Shown here: in pieces, positions 10,313 through 21,900 of the stretch | How the letters are laid out: each line of letters begins with the position of its first letter | Numbering within the stretch: position 1 is the stretch's first letter | Source of the DNA: Armillaria gallica | Taxonomy: Eukaryota; Basidiomycota; Agaricomycetes; Agaricales; Physalacriaceae | DNA length: 64,000 bases | Assembly: GCA_037576215.1 (NCBI GenBank) | Contig: JBANDB010000002.1 | Location: forward strand, 1,922,001-1,986,000 | Direction: 5' to 3' | Program-made: the position numbers and the translations under genes | Notes under the pieces: model-generated | Told to the model about the DNA's origin: nothing | Seen by the model: the letters and a program-made list of their open reading frames with translations, nothing else | Databases searched by the model: none

Positions 10313-13275
10313 ATGTGGAATGGGCATGACAGTACGGAGGAAGACGAGATCGGACACTCGTTCGATGAAAGCCTGTCGGGGGAAATTCATTCGTTGCCCG
10401 ATAATGCTTCTCACGCAAAATTTCGCTTTGGTATGAAAAAGCGGCCGTTCAGACAAGGTATGGGCGCTTAGATACCTCCAGGATAAGTTATCTGAAAAGA
10501 CGACGTCTTAGGGCACGATATGTTTAACTACGAGGACAAGTACCCCGAGGATCCAATTTACCATGAAACGGCGCCGAATGCCAGGGTATGGAGAACCTAT
10601 GCAGATGAGAGTGTAATCTTTGACGCAAATATGGTGGAAGATTCCAGGGACAGCGTCGACGTCTTGTTGGTTTTCGTGCGTCGTATTTCCCGGAACCAAT
10701 AACCGGTATACTGACCAGTGTAAAGGCGGGCCTCTTCTCAGCTGTCGTTTCCACCTTTGTCACTCAGACGTCCCAGAGTCTTTCTGCAGACTACACCCAA
10801 ATGTCGGCATCGTTTCTTTTTGAGCTGGTTACTATTCAGCGCGCTCTTGCTAGTGGTGCTAACGTCGACACAGTCAACGCATCGCCATACGATCCTTCTT
10901 CCATCTTCGTGCCTTCCACTGGGAGCGTCTGGGTGAACGGGCTTTGGTTCACCAGCCTTGTCCTGAGTTTAATGACAGCTCTCATTGCGGTGCTTGTCAA
11001 GCAATGGCTCCATTACTACATAGCCCTGCCTTCTGGGACCCCACGCGAGCGCAGTCATGTTCGACAATTTCGATACATGGGGTTTCATAAGTGGCATGTC
11101 CTTGTTATCGTGGGATTGCTTCCGGTGCTGATGCACATCGCTTTGGCCATCTTTTTTGTCGGATTGGTGGTATTCCTGATTCCGCTCCGAGTTTCCCTCT
11201 CTTGGATTGTTGGATCAATCTCCATAATCGTCTATGCTGCATACGTGGTCACAGCCATCGTCCCGATTATTTCACCGCAATGTCCCTACCATACTCCCCT
11301 TTCTGATCTCATCTATGTCACCTACACCTACTTTACTCGACAAGTCATCCCGCGTTTCGGTTTTTCTCTCAATAACACATCTGAAAACGCCGTCTCTACT
11401 GGGATGCATGATGCACGAGTCCCAAAGGAAGTGAACACGCTGAAGCGTCTGGAATCAGAGGTGGTCAAAGCAACTTCTGACGATCTATCCGTGGAAGCCC
11501 TGCATTGGCTTTTCTCAGCTTCGTCAAATCCCACAGTGCAGAGCATTGTAATCCAGGCCATTGGCAGCCTTTCCATGTCATCGAAGGCTAAGGTGGAGCA
11601 AGTTTTTGGGGACGCCTGGGACGTTCGGGAAGCCCACGTCGACTTGCTCGCCAATTCAGTCAGTCAAGGGCAGGGATTTCCTCACCCTGCCATGGAGCTC
11701 AGGATGGAAAGGATGCTTCGTTTTGAACAGTTCATTCCTCATCTCTTCTACAAGGAGCACTGGTCGATGCGATATCGTGCATATCCTGAGCACGCTTTTC
11801 TTACGATCGAGTTGGCAGCCTCGGTGTATTCCCATCCATGTTTTTCCCAGAACTTATCCCGACCACGGGGGTCTGTCACCGCTTGGACATTTTTCCGACA
11901 TGCTCCGATTAATGACGCCCAATTTCCTGTCATTATATGGTTCAATCTCGTACGAAATGTGATTAACGAAGACACATTTAGTCCCATCGATCCGACCTCC
12001 CAGGATTCATTTCCCGTCACACTATGTTTATCGGTCTATCGGGCTCTCGCTTATAATGAGCCATTGGCGTCACCCCTATCCTCACCTGCAGTAGATTTTA
12101 AAGGCGCTGTGGTGAGATTCCAGCCAGGGGTAATCGACAACCTTTTGCAATTGTTCTCTACATATGATCGACACCAAGACCACCCATCCATCTCTATGCG
12201 CTTGAGAGTCCTTCTGTCGCTTACAGATTTCACACTTTCCCGACTCTCGACCGAAACTGAATCCGAAGCCGAATCTGAAGGAGAGGCATTCCGGGGCATA
12301 GTACGTTCCTTAAAAACGCATGTGGTCTCGTCAGATCTCTCCGCCGAGGAGAACACTGCCGTATTTGACACTATCCTTGGAATCGTCGAGAACGGGAAAT
12401 GGGCTCTACTACTCGACTGGGCGTGTGTGGATCTCTTACGTATATACGCGCATATGCTCGGCATCTCGAACATCAATCCCATCCCAGTGGAACGCTTTCC
12501 AGAAGCAGCCCGATCCTTACCCAGCCTGAACGAGTTGGTCTCTGTCCTCGGTGTTGGTCTCATAGACGAATATAGTCACTTCAATTCGCTCAATCTTGTT
12601 TGCGACATCGTAGGATACGGGCTTCGGGAGGATGTCAGAGCGACATACGATGTATTCCTGGACATGCGTTGCTTGGAAGTGTTCAGCCATATCCCGTTCC
12701 ATCCGCGTTTGGTCGGGGTTGTTAATGGGTATGTAAACGGATTGCATGGGATGGCGAGGAGTACACCGGTGATCCTTGCGCAACACCTCCATTATCTCCA
12801 TCAGCCGGAGAACCTTGCAGCCGCTTGCGTGATCTTGGCTGTCAATGATGAGGAAAATGCTCATACAGAGAATGTCAAAATGGATATCATGAGACTTGTT
12901 CAGCTTCGACCATGGGATCCCGCATGGCCCGCTTGTCGTGATAGACTTCAGGACGTACTAGAATCTGATCAGTTCTTCTCGTCGCAGCGTAGGTCGGATC
13001 ATGATGCGGAGATTCTGCCTTTAACGGAGAATGAGATAGAACTGGAGAGGAGAAATATACGGGTGGCGATCGGTGTACTTGATGCGTATTTCTCTGGCCG
13101 TTCGGAGCAGGTGAGTGTTAATAATATTGCAGTTGGTCGTGTGTGATGCTGATGTGTGACGTAGCTGCCTGATAGTAGCCCCCGGAAACGTTTGGCACCG
13201 AGTCGGGTGCGCGGCTTTATGACTTGGTGTTGCCAGCGCCAAGACGAGCAGACACGATTGAGAGGGGAAGTGTGA
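10313..13275 (+). CDS. DUF6535 membrane protein, tandem copy 1
   Basis: Function unknown; DUF6535 proteins are multigene families largely confined to Agaricomycetes. I infer four exons: 10313-10457, 10512-10675, 10726-13110 and 13165-13275, giving 934 residues. The domain lies at roughly residues 50-240: HDMFNYEDKYPEDPIYHE, VDVLLVFAGLFSAVVSTF (restored only by splicing out 10676-10725), NGLWFTSLVLSLMTALIA and three to four further hydrophobic helices up to about residue 235. The remaining 700 residues are soluble and helical with no recognised domain, ending in a Lys/Arg-rich tail. The last exon is supported because the same frame stays open in both tandem copies (LPDSSPRKRLAPSRV here, LPGSSPRKRLVPSRV there); without that splice the protein would stop at 13146. 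The start codon is set by the conserved MWNGHDSTEEDE-type N-terminus shared with copy 2. Likely a membrane-anchored protein; cellular role not known. Confidence 0.85.
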
Positions 13276-13487
13276 TCGAACAATGAATTCTCTGGGCCTC
13301 ATTCTATGGTTTATTGTTCCTATACTTAAGCCAGTCTTGGCTATGTTTGTGCTGACGAGGATCTACATGAAGACTATTTGTTATGACTGGTCTTGCTATG
13401 TTTGTTCTCATATCCTTGTTGGGTCAAATCCACCTAAATCAGAGCCGTGACTTTACCACGAGTCGAAGGTTTTATGTATCCTGCCCT

Positions 13488-13881
13488 TCTATAGATAGAT
13501 AAGGCGCATCGTCAGAGTTCAAAAGAAAAAATCTGTAATCTATCGCTTGAGGGATGCACGCAAAATGAAAGATACATTGATTTCAGCGTTACAGAATGTG
13601 ACAGTTTCAATATCCGCTCCGCCGTTTTTCGGCGGCAATGCATCGCAAGCGGTTTGTGAAGGAGCCGTAGCCGACAATGTCGGACTTCCAATCTGAGCGT
13701 GCCGGAATCAAAAGCGATTTTTTGTGCTTGCACCTCGGCCATCGCGCGACACTTGTTCTACTCCATCAATTCCTTAATCATATCTATCATAACATCGAAA
13801 CACATTTAGAAGGGTAAGGGAAATATTTCTAAGGAAACAGAACACAGGTGAGAGCTATAGAAAATCATTCATTCAAATTTA
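13488..13881. other. unique spacer between the two duplicated units
   Basis: This stretch separates the 3' flank of copy 1 from the promoter of copy 2 and has no clear counterpart after copy 2. A short frame on the minus strand (13512-13742) shows no family resemblance. No gene is called. Confidence 0.5.
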
Positions 13882-14465
13882 CATATCGCGACCATTGATG
13901 ACAAAGACACCTGACCGACGCTTCCGGTTCCAACTGCAAAACTGGCGCGCTGGCTGGCTTGGAACTGAAATTGTCGCCGACCTCAAACCCGATTCAGTGC
14001 TGGCTCCCGGCTAACATATCATGGCTGGCATCCAGCTGCTGTCTTTCATCCAACTTCGACGACGCCGTGCCATCACCACTTCCAGCTGTGATTTGGCCCA
14101 CCGAAAACTTCAATGAACTCATGTTTGTTCCATCTGAGTATTTTCCCCTGGTAAGATGTTTCCTTTTTCACCTAAGCCTATCAGTCACTCCTGCCACGGC
14201 TATTTTGGATCAGGCAAAAACCGTGGAATACGGGTCAATAGCGTATACAACTTTGATACAGGTTTTTGACCACAGCAAAATACGCCGGGACTCCCTTTTG
14301 TATTGGTAAAGCCGACGGATTTTGCTGGGGACCGGGGTCAAAAGAATGCATCAAATTTCATTCTCTATTCCAGCTGTTTCGCTCGCAGTTTGACCGGTGC
14401 GAATTAGTCACCTGCCGGGAATGCTAGGGCTAATATAATCATTGGCTCAGGTATCAGTCAGATTT

Positions 14466-14610
14466 AGTATGATGAACCATATCTTCAGTAGAATTTGGCC
14501 GTTTGTATATCAACAGCGCCATTATTCTCATCATTGGAAGGTTGAATAGATCACGAGAGGTGCTAGATCTGTGCGACGCGGTCAAAGTCTCGCACCGAAA
14601 TTTTGCAAGC
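14466..14610 (+). repeat. promoter segment inverted relative to copy 1
   Basis: Counterpart of 10042-10190 in opposite orientation. Direct-orientation homology resumes on the left at GGCTCAGGTATCAGTCAG and on the right at CCGCGGCCCACTAGCG, followed by the conserved leader before the start codon at 14742. Confidence 0.85.
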
Positions 14611-14741
14611 CTTAACCGCGGCCCACTAGCGCTTATGCCGGTCCGCACCAGTTGGGGGCTTGTACCTTTGAATCACGTACACCTTTTCTTCGATTACTAC
14701 CATCGTCGCCTATTCACCGCCCCCCCTTCAAGGAACATACA

Positions 14742-17704
14742 ATGTGGAATGGGCATGACAGTACGGAGGAAGACGGACTCTCGTTCGATGAAAGGCCGCC
14801 TGAGGAGATTCATCCGTTGCCCGTGAATGCTTCTCATGCGAACTTTCGCTTTGGTATGAAAAAGCGGCAGTTCAGACAAGGTATGAGCGCTTAGATACCT
14901 TCACGATAAGCTATCTGAATAGACGACGTCTTAGGGCACGATATGTTTAACTACGAGGACAAGTACGCCGAGGATCCAATTTACCATGAAACGGCGCCGA
15001 ATGCCAGGGTATGGAGAACCTACGCAGACGAGAGTGTAAGTTTTGATGCAAATATGGTGGAAGATTCCAGGGACAACGTCGACGTCTTGCTGGTTTTTGT
15101 ACGTTGTATTTCGCAGAAGCATCAATTGATATACTGACCAGTATAAAGGCGGGTCTCTTCTCAGCTGTCGTTTCCACCTTTGTCACTCAGGCATCCCAGA
15201 GTCTTTCTGCAGACTACACCCAAATGTCGGCATCGTTTCTTTTTGAGCTGGTTGCTATTCAGCGCGCTCTTGCTAGTGGTGCTAACGTCAACACAGTCAA
15301 TGCCTCCCCTTACGACCCTTCTTCCATCTTTGTGCCTTCCACTGGGAGCATCTGGGTGAACGGGCTTTGGTTCACCAGCCTTGTCCTGAGTTTAACAACA
15401 GCTCTCATTGCGGTGCTTGTCAAGCAATGGCTCCACTACTACACCGCCCTACCTTCTGGGATCCCACGCGAGCGCAGCCATGTTCGACAATTTCGATACA
15501 TGGGGTTCCAAAAGTGGCATGTCCTTGTTATCGTGGGATTGCTTCCGGTGCTGATGCACATCGCTTTGGCCATCTTTTTTGTCGGATTGGTGGTGTTCCT
15601 GATCCCGCTACGAGTTTCCCTGTCCTGGATTGTCAGTTCAATCTCCATAATCGTCTATGTCGCATACGTGATCACAGCCATCCTCCCGATCATTTCACCG
15701 CAATGTCCCTACCACACTCCACTTTCCGATCTCATCTATGTCACCTACACCTATCTTACTCGACAAATTATCCCGCGTTTCTGTTTTTCTCTCGACAGTA
15801 CATGTGGCAATGCCACCTCTACTATGATGCAAGATGCACCAGTCCCAATGGAAGTCAATACGCTGAAGCGTCTAGAATCAGAGGCGGTCAAAGCAATTTC
15901 TGACGATCTATCTGTGGAAGCTCTGCATTGGCTTTTTTCAGCTTCATCAAATCCCACAGTGCAGAGTATTGTAATCCAGGCCATCGGTGGCCTTCCTATG
16001 TCATCGAAGGCTAAGGTGGAACAAGTCTTTGGGGACGCCTGGGACATTCGGGAAGCCCACGTCAATTTGCTCACCAATTCAGCCAGTGAAGAGCAGGGAT
16101 TTCCTCACCCTGCCATGGAGCTCAGGATGGAAAGGATGCTTCGTTTTGAACAGTTCATTCCTCATCTCTTCTACAAGGAGCACTGGTCGATGCGATATCG
16201 TGCATATCCTGAGCATGCTTTTCATACGATTGGGCTGGCAGCCTCGGTGTATTCCCATCCATGTTTTTCCCAGAACTTGTCACGACCGCGGGGGTCTGTC
16301 ACCGCTTGGACATTTTTCCGACATGCTCTAATTAATGACGTCCAATTTCCTGTCATTATATGGTTCAATCTCGTACGAAATGTGATTAACGAAGACACAT
16401 TTAGTCCCATCGATCCGACCTCCCAAGATTCACTTCCCGTCACACTATGTTTATCAGTTTACCGGGCCCTAGCTCTTAAAGAACCATTGAAGTCGCCCTT
16501 ATCCTCACCTGCAGTAGATTTTTCAAGTGCTGTGCTGAGAATCCAGCCAGGGGTGGTCGACAAACTTTTGCAATTGTTCTCTACATATGATCGACACCAG
16601 GACCACCCATCCATCTCTATACGCTTGAGATTCCTTCTGTCGCTTATAGAATTCACGCTTTCCCGACTCTTTACGACCGAAATTGAAACCAAAACTGAAT
16701 CTGAAGGTGCTCGAGAGGCATTCCGGGGCATAGTACACGTCTTAAGAATACATGTAGTCTCGTCAGCTCTTTCCGCCGAGGAGAACACTGCAGTATTTGG
16801 CACCATTCTTGCAATCGTTGAGAACGAGAAATGGGCTCTCTTACTCGACTGGGCGCGTGTGGATCTCCTACGCATATACGCGCATATGCTCGGCATCTCG
16901 AACATCAATCCCATCCCAGTAGAACGCTTTCCAGAAGCAGCCCGGTCCTTACCCGGCCAGAGCGAGTTGGTCTCTGTCCTCGGTGTCGGCCCCATAGAAT
17001 ATGGTCACGTCAATTCGCTCGATCTTATTTGCGACATCGTAGGATACGGGCTTCGGGAGGATGTCAGGGCGGCATACGATGTATTCCTGGACATGCGTTG
17101 CTTGGAAGTGTTCAGCCGTATCCCGTTCCATCCGCGTTTGGTCGGGGTTGTTAATGGGTATGTAAACGGATTGCATGGGATGGCGAGGAGTACACCGGTG
17201 ATCCTTGCGCAACACCTCCATTATCTCCATCAGCCGGAGAACCTTGCAGTCGCTTGCGTGATCTTGGCTGTCAATGATGGGGAAGATGCTCATACAGAGA
17301 ATGTCAAAATGGATATCATGAGACTTGTTCAGCTTCGACCGTGGGATCCCGCATGGCCCGTTTGTCGTGATAGACTTCAGGACGTACTAGAATCTGATCA
17401 GTTCTTCTCGTCGCAGCGTAGGTCGGATCATGATGCGGAGATTCTTCCTCTAACAGAGAAGGAGATAGAACTAGAGAGGAGAAATATACGAGTGGCGATC
17501 GGTGAACTTGATGCGTATTTCTCTGGCCATTCGGAGCAGGTGAGTGTCAATAATATTGCAGTTGGACGTGTGTGATGTTGATGTATGATTTAGCTGCCTG
17601 GTAGTAGCCCCCGGAAACGTTTGGTACCGAGTCGGGTGCGCAGCTTTGTGACCTGGTGTTTCCAGCGCCAAGACGAACAGACACGGTTGAGAGGGGAAGT
17701 GTGA
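14742..17704 (+). CDS. DUF6535 membrane protein, tandem copy 2
   Basis: Paralogue of the gene at 10313 with the same four-exon structure: 14742-14880, 14935-15098, 15149-17539 and 17594-17704. It also encodes 934 residues, because a two-codon loss in exon 1 (near EEDGLSFDERPPEE) is balanced by a two-codon gain in exon 3 (near TTEIETKTESEGAREA). The DUF6535 block reads VDVLLVF/AGLFSAVVSTF and NGLWFTSLVLSLTTALIA. No stop or frameshift was found, so both copies look functional. Divergence is uneven: some stretches are identical over 80-120 bases while others, such as the acidic segment near 16670-16720, differ at many positions. Promoter architecture differs from copy 1 (inversion and indel), so expression may differ too; that is inference. 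The product is probably a membrane protein of unknown role. Confidence 0.85.
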
Positions 17705-17907
17705 TTGAACAATGAATTCTCTGGGCCTCATTCTATGGTTTATTGTTCCTATACTTAAGCCAGTCTTGGCTACGTTTGTGCTGACGAGGATCTACATGAA
17801 TGACTGGTCTTGCTATGTTTCTTCTCATGCGCTCGTGGGGTCAAATCCCGTGAACCTAAATCAGAGCCGTGACTTTACCACGAGTCGAAGGCTTTATGTA
17901 TCCTGCC

Positions 17908-18928
17908 GACTGGTGTGGGTGTTTCTATACACAAGATTCATCTATAACGGAACAACTTACGGCATGTTCGACCCTGATTCATCCCCTTCCCAGGATGGCA
18001 CTACCCCTTTCTTATCAACGTCTCGAATTCTAGACGACATAATTCTTCCATTATATGCATCTAACACTTCTCGACTCTCGAGAGCTGACAGGTGGAATTA
18101 TTTGGATCGTGGCGCGCCGGCTTTCAATATCTCAGCCACATCCCAGGATGCCATCGCTGCCGGGATGCCCTGGGTAAGTCTTCGTAGTAATTTCGGTCTG
18201 TCAGGATGATGGCATCCCTACTTTGTATTCCGCTGATAGTCAAATCAATGAAATGATGAGCCCGTGGGTCATAGCTAGGCATTGAAATACCTTCATAAAG
18301 GACTGGGTCTGGAAGACGGTGCCTGCTTGCATGGAACTCTTCGAGATAAATTTCAGTGCGGCCGTGACGGTGTTTGAGGCTTTGAGGCTTAAATACATGC
18401 AGTATGGCTCAGCCGCTGTGCCACAAAATCGAAAGTACCGTAAGTCCATTTTGCTCAATTACGCAGCACGTAGCATCTGTGGTATCCCACAAAATAAGTC
18501 ATATGTGTTGGGGAAATATGGCAATTTAAATGAGGTGCAGTGCGCGTCGCGACTCGGCGCGAAGCGGTTGTTTGTTTCTCGCAAACAAGCCCAAAAAATG
18601 CCCGACAATTCCTGTTTCTCTCCCAGCACCAGCGCCCATCCACAAAGACTCTTTCTTGCGTTGGCAAGCATAAAAAACTTTCGAAACCCTCTATTTTCGT
18701 GCGAAGATCTCCTTGAACCGTCCAGAATCCAGCAATATCGAGCTTTGTGCCTATTCTCAGCAGTGCATTCACCGTTGCCTTGTGGCCCCGCCTGTCGAGC
18801 GATATCTTCGTTCATGTCATCTTAGGGCTCGAATATCTTCATGATTTTACATGGCTCGCAGTCTTTGAGCCCGCCCCAATCGTTCAGGAATTGCGCGTGG
18901 AAAAGGCAGAATAATATAGGATACCGGA
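17908..18928. other. intergenic between DUF6535 copy 2 and swr1
   Basis: Past the duplicated tail the sequence is single-copy in this window. It contains the possible exon remnants noted at 17925-18440 and then the short upstream region of swr1. No complete gene could be assembled. Confidence 0.4.
17925..18440 (+). other. possible orphan exons or eroded gene
   Basis: Not recognised. A frame with protein-like composition runs to an apparent donor site (CCCTGG/GTAAGTC near 18173): it reads LSTSRILDDIILPLYASNTS and SQDAIAAGMPW. About 130 bases on, a second open stretch reads ELFEINFSAAVTVFEALRLK and ends near NRKYR/KS. The two could be exons of one hypothetical gene, but I find no secure start, stop or family. 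Antisense readings exist too. Treat as a candidate only. Confidence 0.2.
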
Positions 18929-21900
18929 ATGGCGCCCACTTCGAGAAAGAGGGGGCGAAATGAGGCCATGCAGGACGATATGCAAAACGTAGTCGAGGCA
19001 AGGCGCGAGGCTCTGATTGAAGAGAGGCAGAAACAGCTGGAGAGTATCTACGACAGACACGACACTCTGGTACGTCTGCCTTGCTCCTGGGAGTCGTGGC
19101 GTTCGTTTTGACATTGAATAGGTCCGGGAAGCATTTCATATGGAAAGATTCACTCTGATGCTTGGATATGACCCCAAGGCGAGCAGTCTACGTACACGAT
19201 GCGCGTCTCAGCAGTATTGACTTTCCGTGTTTAGGAAGCAAAGGCAGAACAGACAGGCGTTATCCACGACGTGCGTAACTCTGTGTCTCAGCAATGCTAA
19301 ATACTAACAGTATGTTCCAGTATAAGGCTCAGTTTGACCTTCTCAGTATTGCGGGACCATCCTCGGGTCGACGAACTCGGAGCGAACGACGGCAAATTGT
19401 CACAGCTCCTACACACGTGTCCCCAGATTCCGTCAAGAAGGGTAAAGGAAAAGCGAGCAGTAACGCGATATGGGATATTTTGTCGACTGCCAGACCGTCT
19501 CCAGGGAAAGGGAAAGGGAAAGAAAAGGCGTCGATGTTCATGGACTCTGCATCTGCTCCCACCGGGAGAAAGGCGCCACAAAGGGATCTTCATTCAGTGG
19601 TGGACGTTGAGATGGACTCCATATCCGCCCCAATTGTCAAGGGCCGAAAGAAAGCCAAGTTTGGGCCATCTGAAATTCTCGAAGGAACGTCTATTGTGGG
19701 ACGGCGTCATACGAGTATTTCAACAAGACAACATGTGGGCGGTAAATCAAGCGGAGAATCATCATCTACGGCTGGGAGGCGTCTACGGTCGCAAGACACT
19801 ACACCTGTGGTCGCTGCTATCGCAGATGCTCCCACGAAATCTGGCCTATCTTCACCCGAACCAGTTCCCAGCGTCGCAGGTCGTCCCAGCGCTATGGGAC
19901 CTCCTTCAACGCCGCGAAACCAAGTTCTAGGTGGCTCATACTCAGACGTTGATCCTTCAGTCGGAAAGCGTCGCAACACTTTGTACAATGGAGTTTCAGC
20001 TAGGAAACGGCCCAGGGAGGATTCTGGCGCAGAGAGCTTGGATGACAAGTCTCCAGTTACGATTTCCACAAGAGGTGGCAGAGCATTACCCGCTCGTGCT
20101 GCAGCGCATCGGGTATATTTCATTTCCCCTTGTGATTACTTCTGGCTAAGCTATGTTATTGCAGGTGACAGTGCCGCTACCACCACCTTCGCCTTATTCC
20201 AACATCAAACGCATCAAACTTATTGTCCGCCGTCCCCCGCCATCGTACTCTAATCCCAATCAGCTCCCACCACCTCCAAAACATGGATCTTCGATCTCTG
20301 CTTTTTTATCCTCATATATTACGATGGAACATAAGGACGTCTCTGCTCGCATTATGCGAGAATCAGTACGCCGTGACGCCGGTATTCTGGAGCGAGCGTC
20401 AAAATTGAAGGAGGAAGGTCGATGGTTTTACAGATCCGAGGAAGAGGGAGGTATCATCGAAGACCTAGAAACTCCTCAAGGTCCCGAGCGGACGACTAAG
20501 GATGTGTGGGACCATTGCATCGAAGAGATCGTAGCGTTGGGTCAGGCAGAGATAAAGCGGCCTATAGGAGCACAAATTGCTTCTCAGATTGCCTCCAAGG
20601 TGCAAGCATACTGGGAAGGACAACATGCTAAACAGGACAAGAAGCGCGTACAGGAGGAGAAGCGATTAAGAATTCTGGCGAAGCAGACCATCAAGGAGGT
20701 AACATCCGCGTGGGGAAAAATTGTACTGGTATGTATGTCCGATCTTCTTCCTATATCTATTGCTAAATGCGGTCTAGCACATCCGCCATCAAGAGCAAGT
20801 GGAACGCGAAGCGGAAGAACTGAAACGAGGTCATGAACATCTTGACGCCATTCTCGACCAGTCTGGACTGCTGCTAGAGACGCAGCATAACAGTCTTGTA
20901 CGTCGCTCGCGAAGTACGTCGAGCGATGGATTTGGGATCTGGGGTTCTGAGGGTGGCGATTCCGACGACAGTGAAGGCGACGGCGAGGAAGGAGAGGAAG
21001 ACGATATTGAGAGCGATGAAGAGGAGCCAGAGCCCGAGCCAGAGCAGTCAGATGGTGGCGAGGAAGGAGACGATGATATGGACGTTGACACGATCGCTCT
21101 ACTCGGCGGTAATCCAGATACACCGATCTCCCAGAGCGTAGAGGCATCCCCGACGGCGTCTACTTCAATTTTGCCTTCGAGGGGCTCTGTTTCACCCGAT
21201 GACGCCGTGAACGACGAGTCTTTGATGCTAGCGCTTGAAGACTTACTCATACTGCCGGAATCTAGCCCCCCTCCCACACCCACGCCATCATCGTATCCTC
21301 TTGGGTCTCCTTCACTTCCATCATTACCCATTATGCAAGCAAAGGATGTGTCGCCCGTGGATGACTTTGTAGCGCCCTCAGACTACGCTGAAACTGTTCC
21401 GTCGTCGGTATCCGCTGTTGCGTCTCCCGGCAAATATGACGAGGACATCGCGGCACAAAACCTAACTACCCCAAAGGATGTACGATCTCAAATCCCTACC
21501 CCGGATATAGATCTACGCTCCCGCCCCGAAGGCACGATCGACACGCTTGATGAAGTCTCAGCACAGTCTGCGTTAGAGGAGGAAATGGAGGTCAATCGGG
21601 TGCATCCGTTCGCTAACGACATCAACAGTGAAACGCGTCCTTGTGAAACGAACGTGGACGCGGGAATTAACGGCACAGAACCGCATGCTAGATGTGATGA
21701 AGTTGTCCGACCGGATGAACCGGAGAAAGAAGAACAAGAGTTGCCAAAGTTGCCCGTAATTCCGGAGGATGGTGACGACGCACGTCCTGATGAACCGGAG
21801 GAAGAAGAACAAGAGTTACCAGATTTGCCTATCATTCCGGAGTACCTGAAGCCTTTTGCGGTCGCTCCGGTCGAGTGGGATCCTGATGCGCCGATCAAGC

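Larger units (their letters stand above)
9731..13487 (+). repeat. tandem segmental duplication, copy 1
   Basis: First copy of a direct duplication that includes promoter, the full DUF6535 gene and about 200 bases of 3' flank. The matching second copy runs from about 13882 to 17907. From the start codon to the stop codon the offset is 4429 bases in both places. The upstream match begins near the block around 9730-9960 and the downstream match ends near TTTATGTATCCTGCC at about 13487. Limits are judged by eye. Confidence 0.85.
13882..17907 (+). repeat. tandem segmental duplication, copy 2
   Basis: Second copy of the unit at 9731-13487. It is longer upstream because about 230-250 bases near 14190-14430 have no counterpart in copy 1, and its 14466-14610 segment is inverted relative to copy 1. 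Coding exons, introns and 3' flank otherwise align directly. Confidence 0.85.
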
